64,000 nucleotides of DNA from Brasenia schreberi (taxonomy: Eukaryota > Streptophyta > Magnoliopsida > Nymphaeales > Cabombaceae). The DNA lies in assembly GCA_036023115.1 (NCBI GenBank), contig JAYKKT010000041.1:4551501-4615500 (forward strand). Direction: 5' to 3'. A model generated the notes under the pieces. It had not been told where the DNA came from. It saw only the letters and a list, made by a program, of their open reading frames with translations, and searched no databases. Below, piece after piece: positions 32,225-45,080 of the stretch; the first letter of the stretch is position 1; each line of letters starts with the position of its first letter. The position numbers and the translations under genes are program-made.

Positions 32225-34080
32225 AGGCATTCATTATGATAGAATAGATTTCATATGTATGATGAATGATAATAATATATATGACTGTGTGGAGTGAATG
32301 TTATATTTATTGACTATGAGGATGATGGAGTTGATTATTTGCTTGTGTTTGAGATATATGTAATATTTTGTAGTCAAGATAAGTTGATTTAGTACACAAG
32401 AGATGTTAGGAGGAATAATAGCATCGTTTTTGTAATACTTTCTTTGAAACATAAAGGGATTGATGAATATAGTTGAGATTATTTTTACTTAGTCAACACA
32501 TCTCTTATGTAGATGTTATATTGAAAAAAGCATTGAAGGATATATTAACTAGGTGATAAAGAAGAAAGAATTAGCCATTGCATTAGTATAAGTTAGAAGA
32601 GAGTTGTTGAGTAAGCTCATAAGATGGTTTACACCCAGAAGTCAGCTATCATGAAGATGAAGAAAAAATTGCTTATCAAGATTTTCTTTCTTAAAGGATA
32701 GTAGTTGAGTCAATACAAGAAAAGGATATTGTTAGCTTGAACTAATTGGAGAATGAACTATGATACCTATATGACTTAAAGGTATGAAATATTCCTTGTT
32801 AATGAATACATACATCATGTATGAGTTTTGAATGTTGTAATAATTATATTGTTGGTTACATGATTGATAGTACATAGGAAGGGTTGAAATGATTCATTAA
32901 TAGCCCGATTGTGGTGCTAAATATGATGTGGAACCAAATTCAATTGTTGATTTTTATTGAGTTGTATGTGGCAAAATTGGAAAGTCATTTGAGAAACTCC
33001 AAACATTTAGGAGATGTTATCTTGTATAAAAATTGGAGGAAAATGTGTTACATCATGCACTTCATATTATTAGAAAATAAGCAAATTATGAGGAAATATG
33101 GTTTCCAGTCCAACAATATATGGTACATGGTTAAATATCTGCATGGTTTACCATTTTTCATAAGATCATATTCTTTTGAAAGCATGTGAGCCAATATAAC
33201 TATCATTGGCTGATTCCTTCTACAAAAAGCTTGACAATGCCTAACATACCTAATGATGGTGTTGCCTAATTGAGAGGGACAACTCAAATGGAGGAAATTT
33301 TCACACAATCAAGACGTCATCTTGTTCAAGATCGATGAAGACAGCAAATTCAGCTACTACGTAATCATTTGAATCATGAGTTCATGACATTGGAGGGGTC
33401 ACCCTCTTCACTATCTTAAAGGTCAACCATCTAAGAAATCCATGAATATAGAGGATGCTAAGAGAAGCACTTCTAAAGCATAGTCTATATCAATCACTAG
33501 TCAATGTCACTATTATAGCAATAGATGACAATAGGGCATAGGTCTTCTCTGTGCTCCAAGAAGTGGGGTCTCAAGAACATGGTACTTCTTTCTTATCAAG
33601 TAGTATTGGCCCTTTCATTAACATCGTGCATCGAGAACATGATATTTCTATAGGAATAGACTTTAGGAAGTCATACAATGGAGAGAAATTTTGGTTTAAT
33701 ATACTATAGTTTGATATATGGATAAATATTATAGGAGAAGAATTGTTGGTACCGAGTCATTATACATAATCTGTGAAAGGGAAAGACATGGTGATATCAT
33801 ATTTAGAAGGATTGTCTTGTAGAGGTTTAAGCATGTCGTGGAGATATGTACCCTCGAGTTTTCATAGGAGGGTGATGTGAATACAATTCTCTATATAGTA
33901 TTGCATATTGAGGATGACTCATCTAGATATGATAAGTGGATGTTAATGCCTGACATGGATAAAGTTATTGATACTCGATAGAATATTGCACTAGATTTAC
34001 ATTTCATGGTTGGGTCAACACAATTTTTGCCATTAGTATCAAACGGCAAGCAGCTAGCTATGTTGGAATGTGGTATATGC
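32225..34080 (+). pseudogene. MULE transposase copy 2 with an OTU-like tail
   Basis: Related to MULE copy 1 but shorter. 32290-32420 matches 25860-26000. 32565-32660 matches 30140-30250, so the DDE core between these points is deleted. 32940-33010 matches 30535-30600, and 33385-33460 (ttggaggggtcaccc) matches 31005-31060. Beyond the last point copy 2 continues with frames reading YRRRIVGTE and KWMLMPDMDKVIDTR, stop, NIALDL, TQFLPLVSNG (33730-34040). This resembles the OTU-like cysteine protease domain attached to some plant MULE proteins. The resemblance is from memory, and the catalytic residues are not visible. Confidence 0.6.
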
Positions 34081-34439
34081 TATCATAGCTCAGGGAGATA
34101 TTTTTTAGCTGTAAAAACATTATTAAACTTGTTGACATCTTAGTCAGTTGTATGGTTGATTGTTCTTCAATGTCGCCTATCCTTCTCACTTTGGAATGGT
34201 ATTGACATAAAAGTATTGTTAATTTAGATTTAGTGTTCCACACACATTGATCAATATCTATAGTTGAAAGAACCTAGTAATAATATTGTTTACAACATTT
34301 AGGATGATTACTTTCTAAATTATTGTAATTAGTTAACTTAGTTGTAATTTATTTCTTTACCATAAAAGTTCTAATTTGTTTGTAAACTAACTTATGAATT
34401 CAGTTGTATTCTGCACATGCCTTTTTCCATGTACATATA

Positions 34440-34565
34440 TATAATTTATGCACACACACACACATATACACATAAGTTGTGTATATGTACATGTATATAC
34501 ACATATATGTGCACAATATAACCACTGAATTAATAAGTAATATATACATATATTCTTTGAACATC

Positions 34566-34615
<50 letters not shown>

Positions 34616-34735
34616 TTACGAATATACATGCAAATGTATATCTGTGCATCTATCCATGTGTGTTTATATATACATATACATATATACATATCTGTTTTTA
34701 CGTGTATGTATATATATGTACATATATATTCACTT
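34440..34735. repeat. CA/TG/TA microsatellite cluster
   Basis: (CA)n at 34451-34464, (TA)n then (TG)n at 34567-34613, and mixed TATACA units to 34735. Open frames here, rich in Tyr, Ile, Val and Cys, are simple-repeat artefacts. Confidence 0.95.
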
Positions 34736-35279
34736 TTTCAAGTGCTAGTCAACAGACACTTGTGCATACATATATGCATCATTTCTGCCTACAACGTGCT
34801 AACCTTTTCCAAGCTAGCTTTAACTATTTAGCTTTTACATTCTTAGGTGTGATCCACTTTTTGTGTCGTGGGACAATAATTCAATAAGATCCTATGCAAA
34901 AATACCTATATCATGCTCATCTTGAGAAGCAAAGACAAACGCACAACTGCACTATATCTCCTCACACATTGATCTACATGAAGAGAAGCATATAGTCGCT
35001 TGGCAATCGTCTTCATCGTCCACTCCACCAGGGCATTGAGGTTCTTGAAGTTTATTTTCATGCCAACTAACAAGGGGGAAGATGCACGCATATGTATCAC
35101 CTTTAGTCCCAACCAGTCAACAATAATAGGGGATAGGGGAACTCACTGACTGCATTTCCTGCACATGCATCTCCACGATGTCTAGAATAAGATATAATGA
35201 CCCCATGATGGGTACCGTAATTGAGAATGTGGTCCTAATCATGTGTAAGATATATGAATGCAGATCCAAGTTAGTCAAC
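34736..35279. other. Unassigned sequence
   Basis: No gene recognised. On the minus strand, 34900-35350 has two adjacent open frames (ending 34906 and 35117) with mixed composition that could be an old transposon protein, but no motif could be named. Confidence 0.35.
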
Positions 35280-35287
35280 ATGGTGTC

Positions 35288-35444
35288 CAGTAGCGGATCC
35301 ACATTGTGGCAGTGTGGGGAAACCGCTCGACCCGAAATTGTGAAAATTTTCAATTCCGTATTGAAATTCTCAAAAGAATTTTAAAATTTCTAATTTCTGC
35401 TCTACTACAACATGAAGTCCACCCCACCCCTGAATCTGCCACTG
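35288..35444. mobile_element. hAT-type MITE, 157 bp
   Basis: Imperfect terminal inverted repeats: CAGTAGCGGATCCA at 35288-35301 and TGAATCTGCCACTG at 35431-35444 (its reverse complement matches 11 of 14). Flanked by ATGGTGTC (35280-35287) and ATGGCATC (35445-35452), which agree at 6 of 8 positions. The 8-bp duplication and the CAGTGGC-type end fit a non-autonomous hAT element. Too short to code for protein. Confidence 0.65.
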
Positions 35445-36093
35445 ATGGCATCAGATTTCCATTGGAGGTCCTTTTGACTAAATTAAGAGGATGGTGTGTG
35501 CATTCCCTATCTTCTATTCCATCATATAATTCCTTTATGAGTACATATACATATATAAGATAAAAAAAACTAATTACTCCCTAATCTTCGGGTTCATGAT
35601 GATCTCTTATGGTTACGTTGTCATCATTGGATTGTTGCTGACATGTCATCAGGCACCATCAAGCGATATACTCGTTAGCAACGTTGATCAAGAAGGTCAA
35701 TGGTAAAAAGGTTCCTCAACAACAGTCACGCATATCACTCCAACCTCTGCACCATAGGTGTCACTGCCTCCAACGTTCAAAATACAATAAGAACAACAGT
35801 AAAGAATATATTTAATGACTCCATCCTGAACCTTAATATGAAAAGCGATACGGACAAGTGCTATTCTACATGTACCATATTTGCTGCTACAAAGGTAGTC
35901 ATAGTTGAGGATTAAGGGTGTTCAAGAAACTGATGAAATAAAACCAAACCACTAGAGCTGAACCAAACTAGCAGTTTGGTTGAGTTCTAAGAAGAAAAAG
36001 TCTCTGTTCCATTTGCTGTTCTAAGGTTGGAAGCGAATCATGGGAACCGAAATGGACCATCTTTTATTTTATGTGTATATGTAAGTGTATAAC

Positions 36094-36096
<3 letters not shown>

Positions 36097-36164
<68 letters not shown>
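36097..36164. repeat. (AT)34 microsatellite
   Basis: 68 bases of uninterrupted AT. A likely highly variable marker and a DNA-unwinding site. Confidence 0.97.
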
Positions 36165-36166
<2 letters not shown>

Positions 36167-37503
36167 TGGCCCATAATCCTTTTGTTTTTTATTTGCCAAA
36201 TCCTAAACATCTTTCAAGTTTCTTTCCTAAACTTGCCTCTCTTCTCACCGCCTCTCCCTTGCTCCTCCCTTTCCAATGTTTGAAGAGCTCTGCAGAAAGC
36301 GTTGATCTTTCAAAAAAAAAAACACCTCATATTCTCTCTTTTTCTCTCTCTTGGACCCTCTCCATGTGTATGTGTTTTGCTAGTCACACTCATACATATA
36401 TATGTGTGTGTGTCCTGTTGAATTCAGAAAAGCAATGTGCCGCAGATCGGTGTATGTATACATAGACTAACATTGTGGTATCGAAAAGTGCATGTATCTG
36501 TATGCATATTGTATTGAATCTAAACAAAAGATAGAAATTGGCGGCTGAACCAGGCACTGTTTTGCATCAACTAGGTTACCACGATCTATATGAGAAGCCT
36601 AAATTGGATAATGCCTGCAATTGATTTGCATCATAATCTGATCCAAAGCAAAACTATTACGACACTAGCACTTGCTTTTCCACACTCATCCGACGGGCTA
36701 TGAGTAACCTTCACTGAGAGTTCCAAAAAGCGAATCAAACCCTCCATACGTGCTGGAAGAGGTTATCAGTTTTGCCCTGGGGCTGTGGGACACATGGCCA
36801 CAAGGTCGTCTAGTTACTGGCGGCGATCCATTGGTTTGGGGTCCTGACCATATTTGTCTAACCGCATTCACACATACAAAGATGTGAACAGATACATTAG
36901 AGATCCACTGTGATTCTGAACCCATTAAACAAATTCAGTGTCCAAAATCTTATATGAAACCTAAATCTCCAATTCAAGTTTTGCACATTCATATATGATA
37001 GATGGGTACATAAAATAAACAATGGATATCAACAAGGGAAAGAGTCTTCTGCCTAGCTTTGAATTTTATTATTTATTGACCACCTGGTAAGGCATTGCCT
37101 AACTTTATAAAGTTTTCGTAGTAATACGCTAGATTAAGCAGATCCCTACTAGATATCTTGAACTCCGTACCTTAAGGGTATATGTCAACCCTAACACAGA
37201 GTTGCAGCGCCTCGTGCAACTAACATTATCTTGCCAAAAGATGGAACTACATGGGTGATTGATTACAAGGCCTAGGATTAAAGGACTGGAACTACAGTTT
37301 CAGTTCCTATCATAATCAAATGTGAACCTCGGCATGCAATACACAATTTCAAGGTTCATCCACTAAGGGTGGACCACTGGAAGTAGTGTGGAGTTCCAAT
37401 TCTGTAGTCCCAGCCTTGCAATCAACCATCTCAATCTCTACACAACCTCGTGGCAGCCCAAGTAAATTGCTAAAGGTTATGAGTTCAAAGCTCCGACGGA
37501 CAA

Positions 37504-37718
37504 TGTCTGATAGGGGATCTGCCTCCTCACCTAAGCGCTTGGGCCCTATAGTGTGCAACACAATGTATCCCAGTGGATACAATTGGCTAATGAGACTGCT
37601 GAACATGCCACCTGAGCTTCAGAGGGGAGCTGTTACGAGTTCAATCCTCTGAACTTACATGTCTGATAGGGGATCTGCCTCCCAGCATAGGCCCTACAGT
37701 GCGCAACACAATGTATCC
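37504..37718. repeat. Local direct duplication, two ~60-67-bp copies
   Basis: 37504-37570 and 37660-37718 both start TGTCTGATAGGGGATCTGCC and end ..CAACACAATGTATCC. The second lacks several bases in the middle. The spacing is 156 bases. Confidence 0.85.
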
Positions 37719-37777
37719 AAAAGAGAATCTAAGTGGTTCACGTCACAAGTTTACTATTTGAATTAGCATAACAATTG

Positions 37778-40700
37778 CTAAACGCTACTACTGTCATCAT
37801 CACTTTCATCACTGTATGATACAAGACCGCCAAGGCGGCCTCCTTTCGCGTGACTATTATTCTCTTTGGGTTCCTCAGGAAGCTGGGGCTTTATTGTATC
37901 AGCATTTACCCACTTTGTAGTCTCTTCAGCATTAGATATCAGTCCCATGGAATCAGGACTACTTTCGGCATCCGTCTTTTGCTTCTTTAGAGGTTTTACC
38001 ATTATCATGCTCCCAAAAGGGCGACCCGGTGGATTCTTCTTGCCAACTGCCCTTTTATCCTAGAAATGGACACGTACAAAAGGAATAGATTATGTAGGGT
38101 ATGTGAAAGATTCTCTCTCTCACTCACACACACACAAACCTCAACTCTTGAATGAAGAGGAGTTTCCTTAAGGTCATAAACCACAGATGTGTGTGCAGAT
38201 ACTGCTTCCTGCAATAAACAGCCACATTAGAGCGAGCTGAGAAGCTTTCCATGGAGGAAATAACAAAACATCAAAAATTGAAATTAATCTGATCCAGAGC
38301 TGAAGAAAATTTGAAAAGCAAGATCTCAAGAGGCCCCAGCAAGTGCCCGTGCATGGCAGGCAATGGAACATCAAGTGGACATCAAACTTTAGAGATCTAC
38401 TCAATGCTGCCTTAATACTGTAATGTAGTTTGTGAAGGACATACAGAAAATTCTCCTCAACGCTAAGCATCTGAATATTACCTGGAAACTTCGAAGTTTT
38501 TGAGCTTCATCATCTGCCATCTTCTTCTCGTAATTCCTTTTTGACTAAAAGAAAGATATCAGAGTAAACATTGTAATCCCTTTCTGGAATGAAAGAGCAC
38601 GGTGACGTTAGCTAGTCAAAGAGTCGCATAATATTTCCTTCTTAATATGCACAAAACTGAAACCAAAACAAAGACCTTTCCCACACTAATTCTGGTCCAC
38701 AACATGGATTTCTATGTGGACATAAGTTCCATAAGTAGGGGAATAGTAACAGTCAAAGTTCCCTGAAAATAGGGGAATCACAATACCCAATGTAGCACTG
38801 AATTTCTCTACCATATAAGACTGAAGATAGACAACATACACACAAGGACAGCAACACAAGTGTACACGGAACAAAAGTGACGACCAAAAGCATAACTAGC
38901 CCAAGTGATGTACATTGCAATACAGCGCTTGAAACTGCATAAGATTTAACTTTTAAATGATTAGAACCATTGGAAAGGAAATTGTATAAATCTTCAGCAT
39001 GACAAATCTCCCTTTTTCTTTTCCCCCTTCCTCCCATTTATTATAGAAAGTACAGGTTACAGGTACACGCAAAATAAGTTGGTCATCTTAGTCCACAGGT
39101 TCAGGCATACCAATCAGCGAATATCTTTAAAATCCATTCTCACCATCTCTACGTTATCCAAGAACTCTGTCTCATCTTCATCCAAAGCTTTAGGAGGCCC
39201 TGAAATTTTGAAGTCAGAAAACAACCATTAAAGAATTTGTGGATTCCAGTTTTTTCAGCTTTTGGCGCACAATCGAAGCTCATATAGCAACAGAAAGTAA
39301 CAGAGAAAACAGAATACATAGGCAACTTATTTTTGCAACACACAGGAACTCATATCTCAATTCATGTTAGCCTCCTGAAAAGGTTACAAGCACAAAATCA
39401 ATGCTTAAGTTTGATCACTGCTAGAAATGAAGAAAGTTTAACTTTAATCTTGGTACTGAATGCTAAAAGATATGAGCAAAGGCATAAATTGAATATTTGC
39501 AAGAGAAACAATCGCAAAAGAGGGAACATGGAAGGTTAGCAGATACCGAATTTGCTTCATGCAACCACGAAAGATAGAAGACGGAAAGTATCTAGCTCCC
39601 ACTAATCAAAACAGCAATAGAAAATGAGAGGATAAATGAGAAGAGACACCCAGAAAGGACCGACCTGACTCATGCAATCACCTAAACAACGAGAAACTTG
39701 ATATAGTCTAGAAAGTACATGTAGCAACTTACTATGTTTGAATCGTTCACTAAACTCTGCATCTCGTTTGTCTTTATTCTCTTTGAGAATCTATAAGAAA
39801 ATACCAAATTATTAGAGAAGATTAAAGTATGCCTTGCTGGGAATTCGGAACATTTTGCAACAAATGCAGCAAACCTAACAGTTGACAACAAACAATTGGG
39901 TTGCAAACCTAGTTGTTGACAATGAACAATCGTGCTATATATTATTTACTAACGTAGAAAGTGATGGCAAGTTGGTGATGCTGGATGCTACCGATGTGGA
40001 AATACAGAACCAACCACAAAATTTACTCAACCAAAATGCAGAATACCTTTTCTATACTGTTCAGCAACAAAATTAAACTAAGCATATAAGTTTCTTGTGG
40101 CATGATACCATGAAAACATCATAAGAAAATATACCTTCTTATTGGAGCTTCCTTTGGTTGTCTTTCTACATGTCCAAGTATGCATGTATTTATATGTCTG
40201 TTCCTAATTTTCATAATTTACTATATAGCATTATTGCTTGTGCATTTTGTGTTTATGTAATGTTTGTAAAGCATTTTACTTTGTTTATTTTAAACTTTTC
40301 GTTTTTTATTTTGTAACTTGTATGATTTATGTTGATTTATATTAATCAAATGATATAGGAATATTTTTTAGATTATTTTTAGCAGTTCATTGCATTTTTT
40401 GAGCTTTAATGATTGTTTACCACTAAATCTTCGTTATATCCTGGGTAATCCTATAATTGGCACAAGTACTATCTGCTTGCTGTCCATTATCAATAACATA
40501 GTCCTCTTGTTGCCAATTGGTTAATTCATAGTTTAGTTTTAGCTGCACTCTACATTTCACTTGGATTGCATTCTAGTTTTTATTGGAAACTATACTTTCT
40601 TTCCACTCCCCACAGTTTTAAATGCTTCTAACCTTTGATTTCCAAATTGCTTCAAGTTGCCTGCATCCTTGTCTGACAACCTTTATTTCATTCACCACTA

Positions 40701-41503
40701 GCAGCTCATTTTAGATCAAGTAACAATGCGTTAATAAAATATTTTATGGCAACAGATTTTATTTTTAGAGTGATTGCATTCACCATAACCACAAGAAGAA
40801 TATGAAAAATACGTTAAAGTACTTGAGAAGCATAAAAACCTTAAAGAAGCGTTGTTCTACAAGCTAAGAAAGAAAGAAGATCATGGGTCTAACCCACACA
40901 CCATATACATTTACTCGGCGCATACATGTTCTCACTCAAACATTTTCTTGGTTCCAATAACTTGAGCAGTGAAGTCAATTTAAGAACAACAAAAGGGGCG
41001 GGGAAGGGATCTGGCCTCCAAACAAATCCATGATTCAGAACCACACAGAAACAAAAACGACAAAAAGATGCTCAAAAACTCCAATTTCGAATTAAATCAT
41101 CCATAATTCAATAAATATAAAAGCAATCCCTTGCATAAATTACAAATCCTACCGTAATTCGTCCAATCGTTAGAAAAATGAGAAAACAAACTAATGCAGA
41201 ATCAAAGTATCAATGTACAATCGAAGAAAAAAATGCAGAGTGAACATGAAACAAAAGGAGAGGGAATTTGTGTACCTCGTACAAGGGTTTATCCCTCTGC
41301 GCAGTCCCATCTTCGACACGCTCCCCCCTCGCCTTCCTAGCTTGGTCCAACTACAGAAGTCATCAAGGCTCACGCTAAAATCAAGCACTGCCATGAAATT
41401 TTACCACCTTGTCACAGATTAAAGAGACTCAGGGATAGGGTTTATAGGAAACCTGATGCTCGGAGACGAAGTTCATCATTCTGGTTGGTGGTGGCTCCGC
41501 CAT
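37778..41503 (-). CDS. NIP30/FAM192A (PSME3-interacting protein) homologue
   Basis: Complete seven-exon gene. Exons in order: 41503-41453, 41350-41276, 39790-39733, 39199-39144, 38544-38482, 38208-38140, 38059-37778. All introns are GT..AG, phases agree, and the total is 217 codons plus TAG. Residues 9-75 form the NIP30 domain (MMNFVSEHQLDQARKARGER, DKPLYEILKENKDKRDAEFS, ALDEDETEFLDNVEM). A charged coiled-coil-like stretch (KRNYEKKMADDEAQKLRSFQ) follows. The C-terminal half has GKKNPPGRPFG, a basic stretch KPLKKQK and an acidic serine tail LGGLVSYSDESDDDSSSV. The human relative binds the nuclear proteasome activator PA28-gamma; the role in plants is not known to me. ATG at 41503 is supported by the family's start just before FVSE. 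No damage seen. Confidence 0.95.
40139..40183 (-). mobile_element. 45-bp RTE fragment in an intron
   Basis: 'cttattggagcttcctttggttgtctttctacatgtccaa' resembles 1975-2020 of RTE copy B. It lies in intron 2 of the NIP30-like gene without the RTE 3' end, so it is not a typical truncated insertion. Chance similarity or a filler segment is possible. Confidence 0.45.
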
Positions 41504-43615
41504 TTCTTCTTCCCTCGTCTCTGTCACCGAGCTTCACTTGTGTACCCCCCTTCTTTGTTTGGGGGAAATCTTTTCTATGACACTTCAAAACCAGCACGAA
41601 AATGGGGAAGAACAGGAAAATTTGCGCCTTTGAGATGAACCGAGCCCTTTTCGCCGAAAATCCGTTCGGTTCTAGATGTGCAGCGCTTTAGTTCGCTTCT
41701 AACAAAATTAAAAAGTGGCAGTACGGTTCTCGATCCTATGATTAGAATCGAACCATGAGAACCAAACCATACCATGATATATATGGTTCGTAAGTATTTT
41801 ATTGTGTAGTTTAATGGTTTGTAAGTATATAAATTATAACAACTAGTAGAGGTATACCGTGAAAAGAGTCTGAAATGTAAAACCAAAGGTTAAAACACTA
41901 AATCAATAAACAAACCTTTTCTCTTTCTTGTGGCCTCGGCCTCGCCCTCGCCTAGGAATGTTCATGGAGTGGGCCGGGTGTGAGGATCATAGTCTTTTTG
42001 TCCCTATCCCTATTTGGTGATCCAACCTTTGTCTATGCACTTGTCCCCGTGATGGGAACCAAAATGGTTCCATCGTTTCTTGAGATCTCCACGAAACCCT
42101 GTCATTAACCATAAAAGACAAACATAATGAAAACGCCATTAGCTCTTCATATCAAAATGCCCATGAGATTATGGTCCTAAATAAGAGCAAGGAAAAAAGA
42201 ATAATGTAAAACGTTAACCTTGCAGCAAAAAGAGGTGTATTTCATTCAAAGAAGAACAAAACCAGATTACATAGAAGGGAAGGAACAACTCAACGTCTCT
42301 ACCTTGATTTATCCAAATCTGCCTAATGAGAATCCAATAAACTCAATGAAAAGACCTCTTCTCTTAACAACAAGGAGGCAAAACAAGAAATAAATCCTCA
42401 ACAGTCTCACAGGACCTCAACACATAGCCTCCATACCAAAGGCCTAAAGGAGCACCCTCTCCAAAGAGCAACCCTCACCCAAGGCATTCACTAAGCAGTC
42501 CTAAAGAGTAGTACCTTCTATCTCTCTCACAAGAATTCCCTGCATCCAAGAGCCACCTAAATACCAATCCCTCAATCATATCCCTCTGCAGTCTCTATAA
42601 CAGCTTCGGTAAACACTGCTTCACTCTCAATGCCCTTTCTCATTATTGTAACATTAAAGTGGGGCATATGAACCAAATGGGATCTTGGTTAATCTGATCC
42701 AAATAAGAGGTTGGTGCTAGGGCTGTGGACCTACTGTCTCCTTCCTCCGATTTCCGTCAAGGACTTTAGTGCTTCTCCCATCCCCCCCATTTCTACTTCT
42801 GAATCTACCCCATTCGGGCAGGCTCATACGAGGAACGAGGGATCTCCTCCTCATGAATATCTTTACCCCTCACCTTATCTTCTTTGGGTCCCCACTACGA
42901 CATCATCTCATGCTCTTCCTTCTAACATATACCATATCCCTTCCATTTCCATATTCAAAGAATAGATAGAGATGCATTTCTAAAGTAGAAACGAGTATCA
43001 TATTGTTTCTTTCCTAGTGTTGGGTTTCTCAGCCTTTTTTTATCTGAAGGTGGGTGGTATGTACAAACGAGCCTACCAGTGAGTGAAGGAAAGACCATAT
43101 GATTCATCATCCAAATCAATCCTTTTGAAAGAAGACTACCAGGCCAAGTGCCAATAATCAATTAGGCAAGCTATTCTTCTATCACCTATAGGTTCTAGAC
43201 ATCTAGCAGTTTTTACACAAAGTATGATTCTTTTCATTTTGTTCCTTGATTGTCTTCCAAATGTATATTTTCTCCTATGACCGGAAGTAGGAATAACACA
43301 TAGCTCACCTATAACTTTCCTTATTCAACTAGTAATTTTTGCAACTTGTCATCCCCTAGCAAGTAAGTATTTGCCTCTCCTTGCTTCGTGAACACTTGCG
43401 AGACAACAATCCCACATAACATAAATATGCATATACATATATGTATATGTATTGTTTGCATTCTGGTGTATGTATTTGTTATTATAATTTTGTTGTCGGT
43501 AGATCAACACCTATTATATGTTCATATTGCTTCCCAGTTAGCTAATTACTTTTTCAAATTCATAGTGACATTTGACTTTTTATTAATTATCTTTTTCAGA
43601 TAGGAAACCAAGGTG
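41504..43615. other. Intergenic region upstream of the NIP30-like gene
   Basis: The first few hundred bases should hold the promoter and 5' untranslated region of the minus-strand gene; no clear TATA box was found. 41640-41880 has repeated 'gaaccgaac/gttcgat' phrases also seen near 35940-36060. On the minus strand 42640-42230 ends like an L1-type LINE 3' region (gtaatctggttttgttcttc), but no RT is present, so this is only a suggestion. Confidence 0.4.
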
Positions 43616-45080
43616 AAAATGACATGATCTATAATAACGGAAGTGAACATGCGGAGGTGCTTCAGTCTTAAGTCCTTTCATATTCATTGAATCTTAGTGA
43701 AAGAAAACCTTTAAGAGAAGGTTTGGAGGTATGAAATCACTTTAGGAAAGAAAATGTTGCTAACAGGGTGCCATTAAAATGTTATTATAATTATTATGGT
43801 GCATGTTATTATGTGATGCAAAATCGGAGACTAGTTCTAAGTGGAAAAACTTAAAAATGCAATGTAAGAAATCTCATTACATAAGAGCTCTAGGGTAAAG
43901 AATCAACAAACTCTTGTATTAAGAAGTTAACCTCTCTATGAATGGAAATGAGAAAAGTGGAAAAGAACTTGTTTGTGATAGTTTTTGATAGTAAGAGATG
44001 GAGAATTATGTTAGCTAGAATAATTGTAATGGAAGGATGAGCTTCCATTTAAATTTTTTGTAAAAAAACAGGGTTTCAAATAATTGTATGAAGAAAATAC
44101 TCCTTATTTTCATGTTTCATCTCAGTAACTTACAAGAGATTATTTCTCATTACATTTAAAAGAAAACAAAAATTGAATAAGTTGTTGACAAAGTCATTAA
44201 AGAAAATCTCCTTAACAATTAATATATGGACTTCTATTAATATGTTTTATACATGGTTTTGACAACCGGTTTTGTTGATGAAAATTAGAATTACCATAAG
44301 AGAATCATTATTTTTTGTCAAGTGCACCAATCATAGAGAACAATTGATAAACTTATTGAATCTTCTTTGCTTGAATGGGGTTGTTCTTGTTTTTATAAAG
44401 AAAAAGGTAAATGCTAAAAAAAAGATGTCTTGGATAGGGAATATACATATATATATACTTAATATGATTGTATTTGAGGGCATAAAAGATCTTGATATGT
44501 CTATTAGTACCATTTGTAATGCAATCAAATATGTGAGGTCTTTCCTACACAATTGAAGATATTTAGGGAGTGTGTCAAGATGAAGAAGCTTTCTACTAAT
44601 GCGCTTGTCCTGCTTGATGTTAAGACTAGGTGTAATTTTACATACTTAATGTTGAAATCAGTATTAAAATTTAAATGAGCACTTAAAAGGATGGAAGAAA
44701 ATGTTGAACATTATTTTTTTATTTATAAAAGTATCATAAAAGGATTGGACTACATTGAGACAATGCTAGTACTTTTATGAAGTTTTTAGTTATTTTTTAT
44801 GAGATGACTTTGAGACTTTCAAGCTCAACCTATGTAACAATGCTTTTTTCCATAAGTATGTTCCACTTTATTCTGCACAAATTATGTAACACACATGATG
44901 AGAGTATGAAGATCATGATTACGAATATGAGATAAATAATTGATAAATAATGGGGGAACCAAAGAAGTGAACACTTATTTATTTATAGCGATTGTGCTTG
45001 ACCCGCAATATAAACTAAAGTTTCTTTCATGTAGTTTCAATGTCATGTTATCTATAAAAAAGAAGTGACTTCTCAATTAT
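43616..45080 (+). pseudogene. hAT transposase remnant
   Basis: Decayed plus-strand gene of the RICESLEEPER/DAYSLEEPER kind. A BED-finger-like start is at 43715-43830 (VWNHFRKENVANRVPLKCYY). 44440-44560 reads HIYILNMIVFEGIKDLDMSI and CNAIKYVRS, followed in another frame by LKIFRECVKMKKLSTNALVL and LDVKTRCNFTYLMLKSVLKF (44555-44675). The consensus is LDV.TRWNSTYLML, so Trp is changed. LFIAIVLDPQYKLKFLSCSF (44980-45035) is the VLDPRYK motif. Stops and frameshifts are frequent. No terminal repeats were identified. Confidence 0.75.

Larger units (their letters stand above)
35453..37777. other. Intergenic sequence before the NIP30-like gene
   Basis: Contains a long (AT)n run and a local duplication, listed separately. 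37349-37777 should include the 3' untranslated region of the minus-strand gene. The minus-strand frame 37349-37606 looks partly coding-like (GLPRGCVEIEMVDCKAGTTE) but is not recognised. Confidence 0.4.

Noticed and set aside
34479..34887. Several overlapping plus-strand frames rich in Tyr, Ile, Val and Cys
   Set aside because: They are translations of CA/TG/TA microsatellites.
36085..36465. 126-codon frame with a long Ile-Tyr run
   Set aside because: Its first third is the (AT)34 repeat and the rest has no homology I can name.
38753..39037. 94-codon minus-strand frame in the NIP30-like gene
   Set aside because: It lies in an intron between exons with matching phases and has no homology.
41640..41880. 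A MITE from 'gaaccgaac' phrases, paired with 35940-36060
   Set aside because: The shared words are short and no terminal repeats or target duplication could be drawn.
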